A model generated the notes under the pieces. That model was not told the DNA's origin. It ran no database searches and was given only the letters and a program-made list of their open reading frames with translations. DNA of 64,000 nt, taken from assembly GCA_016124945.1 (NCBI GenBank), contig WGMT01000023.1:35867-99866 (forward strand), in the 5' to 3' direction. Source of the DNA: a bacterium. Its GTDB lineage: Bacteria; Chloroflexota; Anaerolineae; Caldilineales; Caldilineaceae. The position numbers were made by a program, and so were the translations under genes. Of the stretch, positions 27,848-38,131 are shown one piece after another. Within the stretch, counting starts at the first letter, position 1, and every line of letters starts with the position of its first letter.

Positions 27848-30800
27848 CTACATCGCCACCTCCGCCTCTCCCACCTTCGTCCCCGCTTTGGCGTCGACCA
27901 TTTCATCGCCCTCCAATCGCAAACTGATGACCCGACTCACGCCGTCGTCGCCCATGGTGATGCCGTAGATCGTGTTGGACGCTTCCAGCGTGCGGCGGTT
28001 GTGGGTGATGATGATGAACTGCGTGCGGTCGATTAACGTCTCGAGGACGCTGCGGAAGCGGTCGACGTTGGCTTCGTCGAGGGCGGCATCCACTTCGTCG
28101 AGGATGCAGAAGGGCGTGGGGCTGACGCGCAGGATGGCGAAGATCAGCGCGCAGGCGGTGAGGGAGCGTTCGCCGCCGGAGAGCAGTTCCAGGCTCTGTG
28201 GGCGCTTGCCCGGGGGGCGCGCAATGATCTCGACGCCGGTGTTGATCAAGTCGTCTGGGGCGGTGAGGGTGAGTTTGGCGGTGCCGCCGCGGAAAAGTAG
28301 CTCGAAGTAGTGGACAAACTCCTTGCTCACAGCGTCGAAGGTGCGGCGCAGCGCCTCTTCCATCTGCTTGTCCAGTTCGCTGATCACCTTGCGCAGGTCG
28401 GCGGCGGCAGCTTCTAGATCCTTCGATTGGGTGAGCAGGAAGTCGTGGCGACCGGCGGCTTCGTCGTACTCTTTGGGCGCTTCGGGGTTGACGTTGCTCA
28501 GTCGGCGCAGACGGGCGCGGGTCTCTTGCACTTCCTCGTCCATGCCCGGCGTCAGCTCGGTGACCACCGGCAGTTGGGCCACAATCGTCTGCAAGGGCAG
28601 CGGCGGCTGGTAGGCCAGATCCTCTGTCTCTTCCATTTCGGCCAGCCCAAAGTCGTGGCGGATCTCGTCGCGCAGGACTTCGAGACGGTCTTCGCTGCGC
28701 TGGAGGGCAAGCTGCGCCGCGTTCCAGTTGGTCTCTTCCTGGCGCAGCAGTTGTTGCAGGTTGCGCTCCTCTTCTTCGTTCTCTTGCCGGCTGCTTTCAA
28801 GACGGGCCAGCTCTTTCTCCGCCGGATCAATCTCGGCTTGCAGACCGGCCAACAGACCACTGAGCCGGCTCTCTTCGCGGCTGCGTTCGGTGATCTGCTG
28901 ATCGATCTTGTCGTTTTCGCTTTGGGCGGCGCTGAGGCGTTCGCCGCGGGCGTGGATCTGGGCGGTGATCGTCTCCAGGCTGCGCTTCTGCTCGGCGAAG
29001 ACGGCCTGCCGGCTGCGCCAGGTGCCCTGGGCATCGGCGGCAGCGGCGCGCAGTTCGCCCAACTGCTGCAAGAGTTCGTTGATCCCCTGCGCCTGGACCG
29101 CGGATTCGACTTCGGCCAGGGACGCGTCAATGTGGACGGCTTCGGCCTGCCACTGTTCCAGTTCGCCGCGGTAGACGCTCTCTTGTTCGTCGAGACTTTG
29201 GCGCGATTGGCCGCGCCGGTTGATCAGCTCCTCTTGCCAGGTGACCTGCTGCTGCGCCTGCGCCAGCCGGGATCGGGCTGACTCGACGGCGGCCTGAATC
29301 TGGCGTTCTTTGCTGCGGGCGCTGCGCTCTTCTTCGCGCAGGATATTGATCTGCGCCGTGGCGTTTTCAATTTGCGCCGTCAGGGTGCGGCACGACGCGG
29401 CGGCGCTGTCGGCATGTCCGCGCGCGGACGTGATCTGGGCGGGCAACTCGCGGTACTCACGCTCTCGCGCCAGGACGGAATCATCCTGCCTGCGGTTGTC
29501 GTTGCCGCCGGTGACTGCGCCGCCCGGGCGGATGATTTCACCGTCCAATGTGACGACGGTGGGCTGCGATCCGCGGTGATCGTCAAGGGCGCGGCGGGCG
29601 GCGGGCAGGTCACGCGCCACCCAGGTGCGGTTGAGCAGGTTGGCGACGGCGTCGGCCACTTCGGCGTCGTACTCCACCAGATCGGCGGCGTTGCCCAGGA
29701 TGCCGTCCATGCGCGGGGCGGCAATGGCGCTGGAATTGCGCAGCCGATCCAGCGGCAGGAAGGTGGCGCGGCCGCGTCCAGCCTTCAAATAGTCGATGGC
29801 GGCCTGGGTGTCGTCCCAGCGGCGGGTGATGACGTTTTGGAAGGCGCCGCCCAGCGCTGTCTCCAGGGCCACGTTGAGGTTGGCGGGGACGTTGAGCTGT
29901 GAGGCCACCGTGCCGATGACGCCGTTAAGCTGTCCTTTTTGGGCGGCCTGGAGGACGGCGCGCACGCCGCTGGCATAGCCTGCGCCTTCGTTGCGCAGCC
30001 GTTCCAGCAGTTCGTAGCGGGTTTGCAGGCGATCCACGGCGCGGTCGGCATCGCGGCGGGCGGACTCTTGCTGGGCAAGCTGTTTGCGCAGATCGACGAT
30101 GGCGGATTCGTGCCCTTCCACCGCCTGTTGGATGTCCACCAGGGTTTGCGCGGCGGCGGCAACATCGTCCTGGGCCGTGGATAGTTCGACGGCGGCAACA
30201 TTGACGGACGAGCGGGCGTTGTTCAACGCGGCCGACTGCTCCTCTTCCTCCCCCTGCAACTTCTGGCGCTGCTCCTCAATCTGCGACAGCCGGGTCTGGC
30301 GGTCGGCAATGCGGTCGGCCAGTTGGCGCTGTTCTTTGCGCACGGCTTCGACACGGGCGAGGAGGGCGGCGCGCTCGGCCTGACGTTGGCTGAGATCAGC
30401 CTGATGCACGTCGACGGTGTTTTGACGTTCGCGGTAGACGACTTCAGCGGCCTGGACGCTGCTTTGGGCTTCAGCCAGGCGCGCTTCGAGAGCGTCTTTG
30501 TCACGGCGTAGATCGGCAAGTTCGCGTTCGAGTTCTTCGCGCCGCGCCGCCAGTTGACGGTGCCGTTCCTGCGCCACGGCCAGGGCTTTGCCCACGCTTT
30601 CGGCCTGGCGGTGGTGCTCACTGCTGATGCGATGCTGCTCGTTGAGCGTCTCGCGCAAGGACGCCTGGGTGTGGCGCAGTTGCTCAATGCGTTGACCGAC
30701 TTCTTCCAGTTGGCGGCGACGTTCTTTGACCAATCGCTCTGTCTGGCGCGCTTCGAGGCGGTGGGTGCGCAGTTGGGCCAGCGTGCTGTGCCAGCGGTAG

Positions 30801-31495
30801 CCGTACCAGGTGTGGAGGAGACCTTGTAGATCGGCTTCGACCTGGGCGCGTTCTTGGGCGCGTTCCGCCTGTCGGCGCAGGTAGTTTAGCCGCGGGCTGA
30901 TTTCGGCGATGATGTCCTGGGCGCGTTCCAGGTTCTGCTGGGTGGCTTCAAGCCGTCGCAAAGAGGTGGCGCGCTTGCTCTGGTAGCCGGTGATGCCGGC
31001 GGCTTCTTCGAAGAGAGAGCGGCGTTCTTCGGGCTTGAGGCTGAGCACCTGATCAATCAACCCCTGGCCGATGACGGCGTAGGTGCGCTTGCCCAACCCG
31101 CTAGGCGCGAGCAGTTGGGTGACGTCGCCCAGGCGCACCTTCTGGCCGTTGATCAGGTACTCGTTTTCGCCGTCACGGTAGGCGCGGCGGCTGATCTCCA
31201 CCTCGGCGTAGTCGATGGGCAGGTCCCCTTCGCTGTTGTCCAGCGTAATGGTGACCGTGGCCATGCCCAGGCGCGCCTTCTTGTCGCTGCCCGAGAAGAT
31301 GACGTCCGCCGTCTTTTTGGAACGGAGCAGGCCAAAGCTCTGCTCACCCAGACACCAGCGCACGGCATCCGCCACATTGCTCTTGCCGCTGCCGTTAGGA
31401 CCGACAATCGCCGTCACGCCTGGATCGTAGACCAGTTCCGTCTTGTTGGCGAAGGTCTTGAAGCCTTGAATTTCAACACGTTTGATACGGAGCAT
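27848..31495 (-). CDS. smc: Chromosome segregation protein SMC
   Basis: The 1215-residue protein is a complete SMC. It has the N-terminal Walker [11 protein letters not shown] (about residue 32), long coiled coils (about 165-500 and 680-1010, with high Gln/Glu/Arg), the hinge (about 510-660, [20 protein letters not shown]) and the C-terminal signature LSGGERS (from residue 1105) with Walker [17 protein letters not shown] condenses and segregates the chromosome as a dimer with ScpA/ScpB, which are not in the window. It is the most reliable core-chromosome marker here and bounds the accessory island on the right. Confidence 0.97.
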   Translation of the reverse strand: MLRIKRVEIQGFKTFANKTELVYDPGVTAIVGPNGSGKSNVADAVRWCLGEQSFGLLRSKKTADVIFSGSDKKARLGMATVTITLDNSEGDLPIDYAEVEISRRAYRDGENEYLINGQKVRLGDVTQLLAPSGLGKRTYAVIGQGLIDQVLSLKPEERRSLFEEAAGITGYQSKRATSLRRLEATQQNLERAQDIIAEISPRLNYLRRQAERAQERAQVEADLQGLLHTWYGYRWHSTLAQLRTHRLEARQTERLVKERRRQLEEVGQRIEQLRHTQASLRETLNEQHRISSEHHRQAESVGKALAVAQERHRQLAARREELERELADLRRDKDALEARLAEAQSSVQAAEVVYRERQNTVDVHQADLSQRQAERAALLARVEAVRKEQRQLADRIADRQTRLSQIEEQRQKLQGEEEEQSAALNNARSSVNVAAVELSTAQDDVAAAAQTLVDIQQAVEGHESAIVDLRKQLAQQESARRDADRAVDRLQTRYELLERLRNEGAGYASGVRAVLQAAQKGQLNGVIGTVASQLNVPANLNVALETALGGAFQNVITRRWDDTQAAIDYLKAGRGRATFLPLDRLRNSSAIAAPRMDGILGNAADLVEYDAEVADAVANLLNRTWVARDLPAARRALDDHRGSQPTVVTLDGEIIRPGGAVTGGNDNRRQDDSVLAREREYRELPAQITSARGHADSAAASCRTLTAQIENATAQINILREEERSARSKERQIQAAVESARSRLAQAQQQVTWQEELINRRGQSRQSLDEQESVYRGELEQWQAEAVHIDASLAEVESAVQAQGINELLQQLGELRAAAADAQGTWRSRQAVFAEQKRSLETITAQIHARGERLSAAQSENDKIDQQITERSREESRLSGLLAGLQAEIDPAEKELARLESSRQENEEEERNLQQLLRQEETNWNAAQLALQRSEDRLEVLRDEIRHDFGLAEMEETEDLAYQPPLPLQTIVAQLPVVTELTPGMDEEVQETRARLRRLSNVNPEAPKEYDEAAGRHDFLLTQSKDLEAAAADLRKVISELDKQMEEALRRTFDAVSKEFVHYFELLFRGGTAKLTLTAPDDLINTGVEIIARPPGKRPQSLELLSGGERSLTACALIFAILRVSPTPFCILDEVDAALDEANVDRFRSVLETLIDRTQFIIITHNRRTLEASNTIYGITMGDDGVSRVISLRLEGDEMVDAKAGTKVGEAEVAM

Positions 31496-31496
31496 G

Positions 31497-31762
31497 ATTT
31501 TGGTGATTCGGGAATGGTGATTGGTGATTGGGGGAGAGGTGATTGGTGATCGGTGATTAGTGATTGGGGGAAGAGGTGAATGGTGATTTGTGAGAGGCTC
31601 GCGATGAGTGGGGGCAAGGCTTTAGAATTGTCCCTTTGCATATCTGCTATCTCATCACCCAGTGAGTAGCGAATGAGGCGTCAACAAGCTCTGCCTTCTG
31701 TCCCAATCACAAATCACCAGTCACCAATCACTTCCCTCCCAATCACCAATCACCAATCACCT
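31497..31762. repeat. TGATTGG-unit palindromic array
   Basis: Degenerate tandem GGTGATTGGTGATTGG units (31500-31592) face the complementary CACCAATCACCAATCAC units (31701-31761) across about 110 nt, filling the gap between smc and the membrane-protein gene. The right arm begins directly at the stop codon of the membrane-protein gene. Confidence 0.8.
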
Positions 31763-32560
31763 TTATCCTGGCGTTAACATCTGTTGCCAAAGACCGGGCA
31801 GGAAGCTTTCTAAAACCAGCCCGACAATCAGCAGGACGGTGGAGATGAGGAGCAGATTACGCTGCTCTTTGATGTAGTTTCCAATGGCCCAGCGGTTGGT
31901 GAGGATGGGCTGCGCGAGCAAAAGGAAGAGGCCGGCATAGCCACACAGCGTGAGCAGTCGCCAGGGCATCAGCCCCATGACAACCCCGCCGGGGACCACC
32001 TGAGTGGTCAACGTGGCGGCGCTGAAGCCGAAGAGATCGACGCCGCGCACCAGGAACCAACTGCCTACCAGCCCACCGCTGACAAGGCTGCCCACGACGA
32101 CGCCCACCACTTCGAGGACGCGTCCTAGCGGGGCGGCGGCCATGGAGCGGGGCAACAGATCCCCGGTATAGGCCCAGGTAACCAACTCGTTGCGGTAGTC
32201 AAAACCATCGGGGATGGCCCGCGCCGTCTGGACTGGCAAAGTGGACGTCAGTACAAACATGACCACAATCTGTGTCACCAGCCAGAGCAGCATGACCACG
32301 AAAGCGTGTCGTCTTTCGCCGGCGCGCAGTGGAATCGCGGTGAAGACGGTCAACCCCACAGCCTGGATGATAGGCATGAAGGTAGGCTGTCCTAACAGGG
32401 CGGGCAACCCGGTGGTGAGAAAGGCGAAAAAGGCCACCATCGTGTAAAAAACGGGATCGCTGGTGAGCTTGTAGCGTGGTTTGTCGGGTTGATTGGGTGG
32501 CGTGAGCACTTCGGCGGCCTCGTGGTGATCACTGCCGTTGCGTGAGAAATTCATCTGCAT
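31763..32560 (-). CDS. Multi-pass membrane protein of unknown function
   Basis: The 265-residue protein has about six hydrophobic segments (for example MVAFFAFLTTGLPALLG, FVVMLLWLVTQIVVMFVL, LLISTVLLIVGLVLESFL) and a soluble N-terminus of about 40 residues. No family was recognised. The ATG at 32560 is chosen because an extended -10 promoter at 32613-32621 would place the transcript start at or after the GTG at 32602. It is transcribed toward smc but separated from it by a palindromic array. Confidence 0.65.
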   Translation of the reverse strand: MQMNFSRNGSDHHEAAEVLTPPNQPDKPRYKLTSDPVFYTMVAFFAFLTTGLPALLGQPTFMPIIQAVGLTVFTAIPLRAGERRHAFVVMLLWLVTQIVVMFVLTSTLPVQTARAIPDGFDYRNELVTWAYTGDLLPRSMAAAPLGRVLEVVGVVVGSLVSGGLVGSWFLVRGVDLFGFSAATLTTQVVPGGVVMGLMPWRLLTLCGYAGLFLLLAQPILTNRWAIGNYIKEQRNLLLISTVLLIVGLVLESFLPGLWQQMLTPG

Positions 32561-32612
32561 AAGACGGTTACTCGCGAATCGGCTCAGGGGGAGCGGCGGC
32601 ACAGTGGCGGAG

Positions 32613-32621
32613 ATTATACCA
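32613..32621 (-). promoter_or_regulatory. Extended -10 promoter of the membrane-protein gene
   Basis: On the minus strand the sequence reads TGGTATAAT, a perfect extended -10. The predicted start is about 7 nt downstream, giving a leader of roughly 45 nt to the ATG at 32560. Confidence 0.5.
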
Positions 32622-32634
32622 TCGGTGGGGGGAG

Positions 32635-32998
32635 AATGAAGAATGATGATTGATGAATGTGGATAGATCGTTGTCTTTGCTGTTGGTTGCTACTTCGTAG
32701 AGGTGGCGATTAGGCGATTAAGAGATTCTGTTGGCGTACTCGTTGAGCACGCCCGTCACGCTAGCAGCTTGACCTACGACATAGGGGATCGCCTCGTCTG
32801 TCGTAGCTGCGGTTACCAACCGCAGAACGTGGTCTTCGAGACCATTTCCTTGTCACAGCGGGTTTGCCCAACATCATTAAGAAATGAGGATCGTGTAACG
32901 GGTGTAAAATCTCTTAATCGCCTAATCGCCAACCCCGCCGAGCAAGTGCCGACAGCAGAACCTGCCTTCTCTGCCCAATCATCAATCATCACTCTTCT
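32635..32998. repeat. Nested palindromes filling the gap between membrane-protein and M1 peptidase genes
   Basis: Outer arms of GATGATTGATGAA type (32635-32662 and 32972-32998) enclose a perfect 23-bp pair, GGCGATTAGGCGATTAAGAG... (32705-32727) with 32908-32930, and a small CTGCGGTTACCAACCGCAG hairpin near 32805. The stop codon of the M1 peptidase lies in the right outer arm. No gene is seen in these 386 nt. Confidence 0.75.
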
Positions 32999-34425
32999 GT
33001 TAGAGACGGTATCCCCGTCGTGTACAGCCACTTCTCAAAGAACGCGTCCAACTCTTCTCCGCTGATCTCTTCAACCAGGGCGATGAATTCTTCGGTGGAG
33101 ACGTTGTCATCGCGGAAGGTGGCGTAGTATTGGCGTATCAGATCGAAGAAGGTCTCTTCGCCCAGGCGCAGGCGCAGGGCGTGGAGCGTCAACGCACCGC
33201 GCACGTAGACAGTCTGAGCAAAAAGATTGTCGGCTGATGGGGTGCCGGGTGGGTTGACATTGAAGGGCGCCTGTATGCTGCCGGTGACAATGCTTTCCAG
33301 CCGTTCCGGTCCATAGCGATGTTCGGCCCACAGCCAGGACAGGTAGGTGGCGAAGCCTTCGTTGAGCCAGATGTCCTGCCACTGCTCCAGGCTGACGCTG
33401 TTGCCGAACCACTGGTGGACGAGTTCATGCGCCACCACTTCTTCTCCCGGCATCAACAAATGACCCTGCGACAGCAGCGAGCGCGTCTGCGTTTCCAGCG
33501 AAAAGCCCAGGGGCAGCACAATGGCGCCGTAGCTTTCAAAAGGGTACGGCCCAATCAATTCGGTGTAGAATTCGATCATCTCCGACGTGTTTTCCAGCGC
33601 AAGCAGGGCTACGTCACGGGTGCCGGGGGTGATGAAATTGATAATGGGCAGCCCGTTGGGGCCTTCCTCTTCTTCGATGATGTACTCGTCGATGGCGACG
33701 GTGGCCAGATACGTCGCCATGGGGTTGATCACGTCCCAGACGTAGGTGCGTTGACCGTCCGCCTCGATGACGTCGATGAGCAGCCCGTTGGACGCCGCCA
33801 CGAAGGGTTCGTCCACGGTAATGCGGATGTCGTAGGTGGCTTTGTCCTGTGGGTGGTCGTTGGACGGGAACCACGTCGACGCGCCGAACGGCTCGCTGAC
33901 CACGACGATGGTCTCGCCGCGCTGAAGCCAGCCGATCTGACCCAACATGGGCATAGCGCGCGGCTCCGGCTGTCCACCATAGGCCACGGTGACGGAGAAC
34001 GTTTCGCCTTCCGCCAACGCAACAGCCGGGGTGATGATCAGTTCGCCGTCCTCGCGGGTGAAGTCGGCCGGCTGCCCGCCAACGTCGATGTTGTCCACGC
34101 GCAGGCCGCTGAGATCGAGGTGGAAGCTGTCCAGCGCGGTCATGGCGACGGCGCTGATCACTGTCGTGGCCGTAATGGTGTTGCTGGTCACGTCCACGGA
34201 CAGGTCAAGGGCGTAGTGTTGCACGTCGTAGCCGGCGTTGCCCAGGTTGGGGTAGAGCGCATCGCCCAACGTGCCGAGATCGGGGGCGACGGTCGGCTGC
34301 GGTGTCACCAATTCGGGTGTCACCGGCGCGGCGGGTAGAGCAGGGTACAGGGTGGTGCAGCCGCTGAGCAAAAACGTAACAATCAGCGGGATCAACAAGG
34401 TGAAACGGATGGTTTTGTTTTTCAT
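32989..34425 (-). CDS. M1-family zinc metallopeptidase lipoprotein
   Basis: The 478-residue protein has a lipoprotein signal peptide with lipobox LSGC (Cys23) and a Pro/Thr-rich linker. It then has the M1 catalytic signature HELVHQWFG (zinc ligands His333 and His337, catalytic Glu334) and the third ligand Glu356 in NEGFAT. The usual GAMEN exopeptidase motif is replaced by GFSLETQT, as in several bacterial M1 members, so aminopeptidase specificity is uncertain. It lacks the C-terminal armadillo-like domain, giving a compact enzyme. It should be anchored on the outer face of the membrane and digest peptides. Confidence 0.9.
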   Translation of the reverse strand: MKNKTIRFTLLIPLIVTFLLSGCTTLYPALPAAPVTPELVTPQPTVAPDLGTLGDALYPNLGNAGYDVQHYALDLSVDVTSNTITATTVISAVAMTALDSFHLDLSGLRVDNIDVGGQPADFTREDGELIITPAVALAEGETFSVTVAYGGQPEPRAMPMLGQIGWLQRGETIVVVSEPFGASTWFPSNDHPQDKATYDIRITVDEPFVAASNGLLIDVIEADGQRTYVWDVINPMATYLATVAIDEYIIEEEEGPNGLPIINFITPGTRDVALLALENTSEMIEFYTELIGPYPFESYGAIVLPLGFSLETQTRSLLSQGHLLMPGEEVVAHELVHQWFGNSVSLEQWQDIWLNEGFATYLSWLWAEHRYGPERLESIVTGSIQAPFNVNPPGTPSADNLFAQTVYVRGALTLHALRLRLGEETFFDLIRQYYATFRDDNVSTEEFIALVEEISGEELDAFFEKWLYTTGIPSLTEE

Positions 34426-34474
34426 GGTGAGTGTCTCGGGGGAACCGAACTAAACGGTGCGGTGGTGCGAGGGG

Positions 34475-34864
34475 CTATGGAACTCGTAGCCCTAGATGAA
34501 TCACAAAAGGATCGAAATCTCGATCCTGGTAGAGCAGTGTATAGCCGTTTTCGATTACAAATGTGGCTATCAGGCAGTCAACCGTCTTGCGGATGGTGAC
34601 GCCTCTTTGCCGCAAAAAACGGTAATTGCTGGCGCTTTGAATAGCGAGATCAGCTCCGCCAATCGTGAAAACTGGGAAGGTGAGCAGTGCTCGCCGCGCC
34701 CGTTCAAAGTCGTTGTCCTTGCGGAAGCCCTGCAATACCTCGCATAGAATAATGTCGCCAAGCCCCAACTCTTGCCTGCCCAGCACCAGGTCAAGTCGAT
34801 CTGTCGCGGGTGTAGGTACGCCCTTGAAATAGTCAATCCACACTGAAGAATCAACGATCCACAC
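34475..34864 (-). CDS. vapC: VapC-type PIN-domain toxin
   Basis: The 129-residue PIN protein starts (GTG at 34864) with WIVDSSVWIDYFKG carrying the first acidic residue. Later acidic positions are in LGDIILCEVLQGF and TVDCLIATFVIENG with the final LYQDRDFDPF. PIN toxins cut RNA using this acidic cluster and Mg2+. The GTG lies within the end of vapB, giving a 14-nt overlap that is typical of vapBC pairs. A longer frame to 34900 would add residues without family support. Confidence 0.9.
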   Translation of the reverse strand: MWIVDSSVWIDYFKGVPTPATDRLDLVLGRQELGLGDIILCEVLQGFRKDNDFERARRALLTFPVFTIGGADLAIQSASNYRFLRQRGVTIRKTVDCLIATFVIENGYTLLYQDRDFDPFVIHLGLRVP

Positions 34865-35081
34865 GATCCTGCTCCGGCGCGTAATCGACGCGGCTTTCAC
34901 GCATGGCGTCTAGATCGCCGTCCCAATCCAGTTGACCCCGCAACGCCCGCACTGATTCCTGCGCTCTAAGGCGAACCAGCGTGCGTAAAGCTTCCTCGAT
35001 CACACCTTTCTTGGTGGTAATCCCGGTCTGTCGCATCGCTTCGGCGATCAATTCATCGTCCAATACAATGTTGGTACGCAT
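34851..35081 (-). CDS. vapB: VapB-type antitoxin
   Basis: The 76-residue protein begins MRTNIVLDDELIAEAMRQTG and continues TKKGVIEEALRTLVRLRAQ, the ribbon-helix-helix pattern of VapB antitoxins; the acidic C-terminus binds VapC. The ATG at 35081 has an AGAGGAG ribosome-binding site. A TTGACA box on the minus strand (35134-35139) is a likely -35 of the promoter. It binds its own promoter with VapC in characterised systems. Confidence 0.92.
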   Translation of the reverse strand: MRTNIVLDDELIAEAMRQTGITTKKGVIEEALRTLVRLRAQESVRALRGQLDWDGDLDAMRESRVDYAPEQDRVDR

Positions 35082-35180
35082 ATCAGACTCCTCTACACAC
35101 AAAATGATGGTTTTATGTGTATTGTATCATTCCTGTCAACCTTCTTATAATCCTTCAAATCCGTGTAATCCGTGGATCAA

Positions 35181-38006
35181 CTACCCAGGATTGCCCAGCC
35201 GCAGCGTAGTGAAGACACGTTGACGGAAACTGCGTAGGATCACAATGATCTCCACCAGCACCATGCCCACGGTGAAGATCGTGGCCATCCACGCGATCTG
35301 TACCCAATCGATGTAGGGGATCAGCGGAGGCAGCGGCGCGGCGATGTCGCCGGTGATGCGGAAGAAGGGCGAGAAGAGCGCCGCCGCCATTGCGCCGACG
35401 ATGGTGCCGCCCAACGCGCCGTAGGCGGTGATCAGGCTGTATTCCAGCCCCACCTGCGCGAGGACCTGCCCGCGCATCAGCCCAATCGCCCGCAGCACGC
35501 CAAACTGGTAGCCGCGCTCGCTTAACGACGCAAACCCCTGTACCAACAGCGCCAGCGTCGCCATCACCGCCGCCGCCACAAAGCCCACCGATAGCGTGCC
35601 GAAGATGCCCACCCGCTCCAGTTTGGCCTGTTCCACCGCCACTTCGGAGACGGCGTTACGCAGCCGCCCGGGGGCGAGATTGCGCGCTTCGATGGCGTCG
35701 ATTACCGCATCCGGGTCCGCGCCCGGCTGAAGACGCAACCAGGTGTGGTGTGGGAATTCGCTGCCTACGAGCAGGAAGAGCGTCTCCAAATTGCCGATGA
35801 TCACCATGTCTTCAGTGTAGGCGGTGGGGAAGTAGCCGTAGGCCCCGGCAATGGTGAAGGTGACGGTGAGACGGATGCCGTCATCGAGGATCACGGTCAT
35901 CGGCAGTGGATCGCCCACGTTGAGCGCGTTTTCTTCGAGGAAGCGCTGCGACACCAGCACATTTTCGGGTGTACCAGCCAGCCGGTTCATCAGGCCGCCC
36001 ACCGAATCCCGGGCAAAGTCGCTGCGGAACCAGAGCGCGGACGGTAGATCCAGCCGATCCACCGCCAGGAAACGACCGGTAAATCGCCCCTGGCTGGTGT
36101 CGATGCGTAGGCCGTAGTCGCCCACGCGTGCCGTCGCCGCCACGCCGGGCAGATCGTTGAATGTGCCGCGCTGTGTCACCACAGGCACGGGGTTGGTCTC
36201 GCTGGGCAGGTAGGGCAAGAAGCGCATGTCTGTGCCCACACTGTAGTAGATGCGATCCACCAGCCAGCGGTCCAGGCTCGACGCCATGGAGACAGTGTAG
36301 ATGCCCATCGCCAGGAGCACAATCACCAGCAGCAGCGGTGTGCTGTAGGCCGCGCTGTGCCGTCCTAGTTGACGCAACACCAGGTGGGGCGTGAGCCAGG
36401 GCATGCGCCCGGCCAGCCAATCGAGGACGGTCATCAGCATTGGGAAGAGGCGCATCACCAGCAGCGCCGCCGTCACCACGAAGAGCGCCGGCGCCAGGAC
36501 AAGCAACGGATCCTGAAACAAGCCCTCCGGCCCGCCTACGTTGGGGTCTACAAAACTGCCACGCAGCAAAAGCTGACGGTAAACGTAGGCCGTGGGCACA
36601 ACCAGGAGGAAATCAAGGTAGATGCGCTGCCAGAAGGGGCGTCCTGTCTGCCGGGAGTGGGCGCGCTCCTGTTCGATTACCGTTGCGCGCGACATGTTCA
36701 GCACAGGGATCAGCCGCGCCAGCAGCGCTACCAGCAACCCAATCGCCGCCAGCCGCCAATCCAATCCCTGTAGCGAAACGGGCAGCGGCGGGCGGGGGGC
36801 GAAGCTGAGGAAGCTGGCTGTGTTGCCCATGAGCCGCGCCAAACCCATCCCGGCGGCGATGCCTAGCGGCGCGGCGACGACGAAGAGCAGCGCCTGTTCG
36901 AGCAGGGTGAGGCCGAACAACGTCGATTTGCTCATGCCCCGGCTGCGCAGGACAGCAATCTCGCGCTGCTGCCGCCCGGCGATGATGCCTGCCACCAGCA
37001 ACAGGAAGTAGATGAGGAAGATCAACGACGGCAGGTTGAAGGCCAACAGCATCGTCGTCAGCACCGATTGGCGGCCCACGAAGTCCTGGAGCGGACCCAG
37101 CGGCGAGATGTCGAGGCGGGCGTCGGGCAGGTAGCGGTCGATAATCGTCATGGCACGGTCGAAGCCGGTGACGTAGTCGACGGCGCGGCTGGGGTTGAGT
37201 GTGGCGTCGTCGAGGGTGATGTACCACGAAATCGCCCGCGCCCGCGCCGGCAGCACCGGCTCGATGAAGCGAATGTAGTCGGCGCGGTTGACCATCAACG
37301 CCGATTTGAGGCTGCTGTCGGGGTTTTTGAACCAGAAGGAACTTTGGGGATCGGCGGCGCGCCAGAACCCGGCCACGCGCACCACGGCGAACGGTTGGCT
37401 CACAGTGAAACCGACGCGGAAGCTCTCGCCGGGGTCGAGGCCCATCTCTGCGGCCAGGGATTGGTGCATCCACACATCCATCACCTCACCCGCCGACGCC
37501 GCGCCCGCCACAAAGGGATCGCCTGCCGCGACCGTTAGCTGATCGGCCACGTCTTCGATGTAGACGGCGTTGACGGTGTTGAGCAGCCCGTTCGGGTCGG
37601 CGTAGCGGGTGTCACCGGCGGGGGGGAGCAGCATCAAGTTGCCACTCTCCACCTGGATCCCCTGGCGAGAGGGCGGCAGGCCAATCTCGCCTGAAAGCGT
37701 CCCCGCCAGATTGCCCGCCACCTCCTCGGCATTGGCCGTAGAAAGCGGTCGCCGTGCTGAAGGGAAGATGTAAACACGCAGCGAAAAGGCATCCCGACCG
37801 GTCTGGCTGGTCAGCGTTTCCAACTCCTGCTGCATAATTGCACGATCCACCCCCTGCGCAAAAAAGGAGGCGCTGCTCAACAACGCCACCGCCAGCACAA
37901 TCCCAAACAGGTTGAGCAACACCAACCCAATCCGGCCGGCAAGGCTGCGGATCAGCAGGCGGATGAGGGAGGGGATGAGCAGGATGGAGCGGAAAAGTTT
38001 GTTCAT
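35181..38006 (-). CDS. Large FtsX/MacB-type ABC permease
   Basis: The 941-residue protein has an N-terminal membrane span, an outward domain, three membrane spans (about residues 325-450, including LIFLIYFLLLVAGIIAGRQQREIAVLRSRGMS), a second outward domain, and a C-terminal FtsX domain (about 810-930, SLSERGYQFGVLRAIGLMRGQ). Two FtsX units in one chain are typical of permeases that work on lipoproteins, lipids or peptides. No ATPase gene is adjacent, so its motor is encoded elsewhere. Its stop codon is followed by a CACGGATTACACGGATT repeat arm. Confidence 0.87.
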   Translation of the reverse strand: MNKLFRSILLIPSLIRLLIRSLAGRIGLVLLNLFGIVLAVALLSSASFFAQGVDRAIMQQELETLTSQTGRDAFSLRVYIFPSARRPLSTANAEEVAGNLAGTLSGEIGLPPSRQGIQVESGNLMLLPPAGDTRYADPNGLLNTVNAVYIEDVADQLTVAAGDPFVAGAASAGEVMDVWMHQSLAAEMGLDPGESFRVGFTVSQPFAVVRVAGFWRAADPQSSFWFKNPDSSLKSALMVNRADYIRFIEPVLPARARAISWYITLDDATLNPSRAVDYVTGFDRAMTIIDRYLPDARLDISPLGPLQDFVGRQSVLTTMLLAFNLPSLIFLIYFLLLVAGIIAGRQQREIAVLRSRGMSKSTLFGLTLLEQALLFVVAAPLGIAAGMGLARLMGNTASFLSFAPRPPLPVSLQGLDWRLAAIGLLVALLARLIPVLNMSRATVIEQERAHSRQTGRPFWQRIYLDFLLVVPTAYVYRQLLLRGSFVDPNVGGPEGLFQDPLLVLAPALFVVTAALLVMRLFPMLMTVLDWLAGRMPWLTPHLVLRQLGRHSAAYSTPLLLVIVLLAMGIYTVSMASSLDRWLVDRIYYSVGTDMRFLPYLPSETNPVPVVTQRGTFNDLPGVAATARVGDYGLRIDTSQGRFTGRFLAVDRLDLPSALWFRSDFARDSVGGLMNRLAGTPENVLVSQRFLEENALNVGDPLPMTVILDDGIRLTVTFTIAGAYGYFPTAYTEDMVIIGNLETLFLLVGSEFPHHTWLRLQPGADPDAVIDAIEARNLAPGRLRNAVSEVAVEQAKLERVGIFGTLSVGFVAAAVMATLALLVQGFASLSERGYQFGVLRAIGLMRGQVLAQVGLEYSLITAYGALGGTIVGAMAAALFSPFFRITGDIAAPLPPLIPYIDWVQIAWMATIFTVGMVLVEIIVILRSFRQRVFTTLRLGNPG

Positions 38007-38031
38007 GGGGGATTGGTTTCTTGGATGGTTG

Positions 38032-38131
38032 GCGTAATTCGTAATGCGTAATGCGTAAGTCGTCGACAGTGTTGGTTGCTAATTAGAGAACTACTTCGTC
38101 TACCAATTACGGATTACGGATTACGCATTAC
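38032..38131. repeat. GCGTAAT-unit palindrome
   Basis: GCGTAATTCGTAATGCGTAA (from 38032) pairs with TTACGGATTACGGATTACGC (from 38107). The right arm overlaps the TAA stop of the alpha/beta-hydrolase gene. Confidence 0.75.
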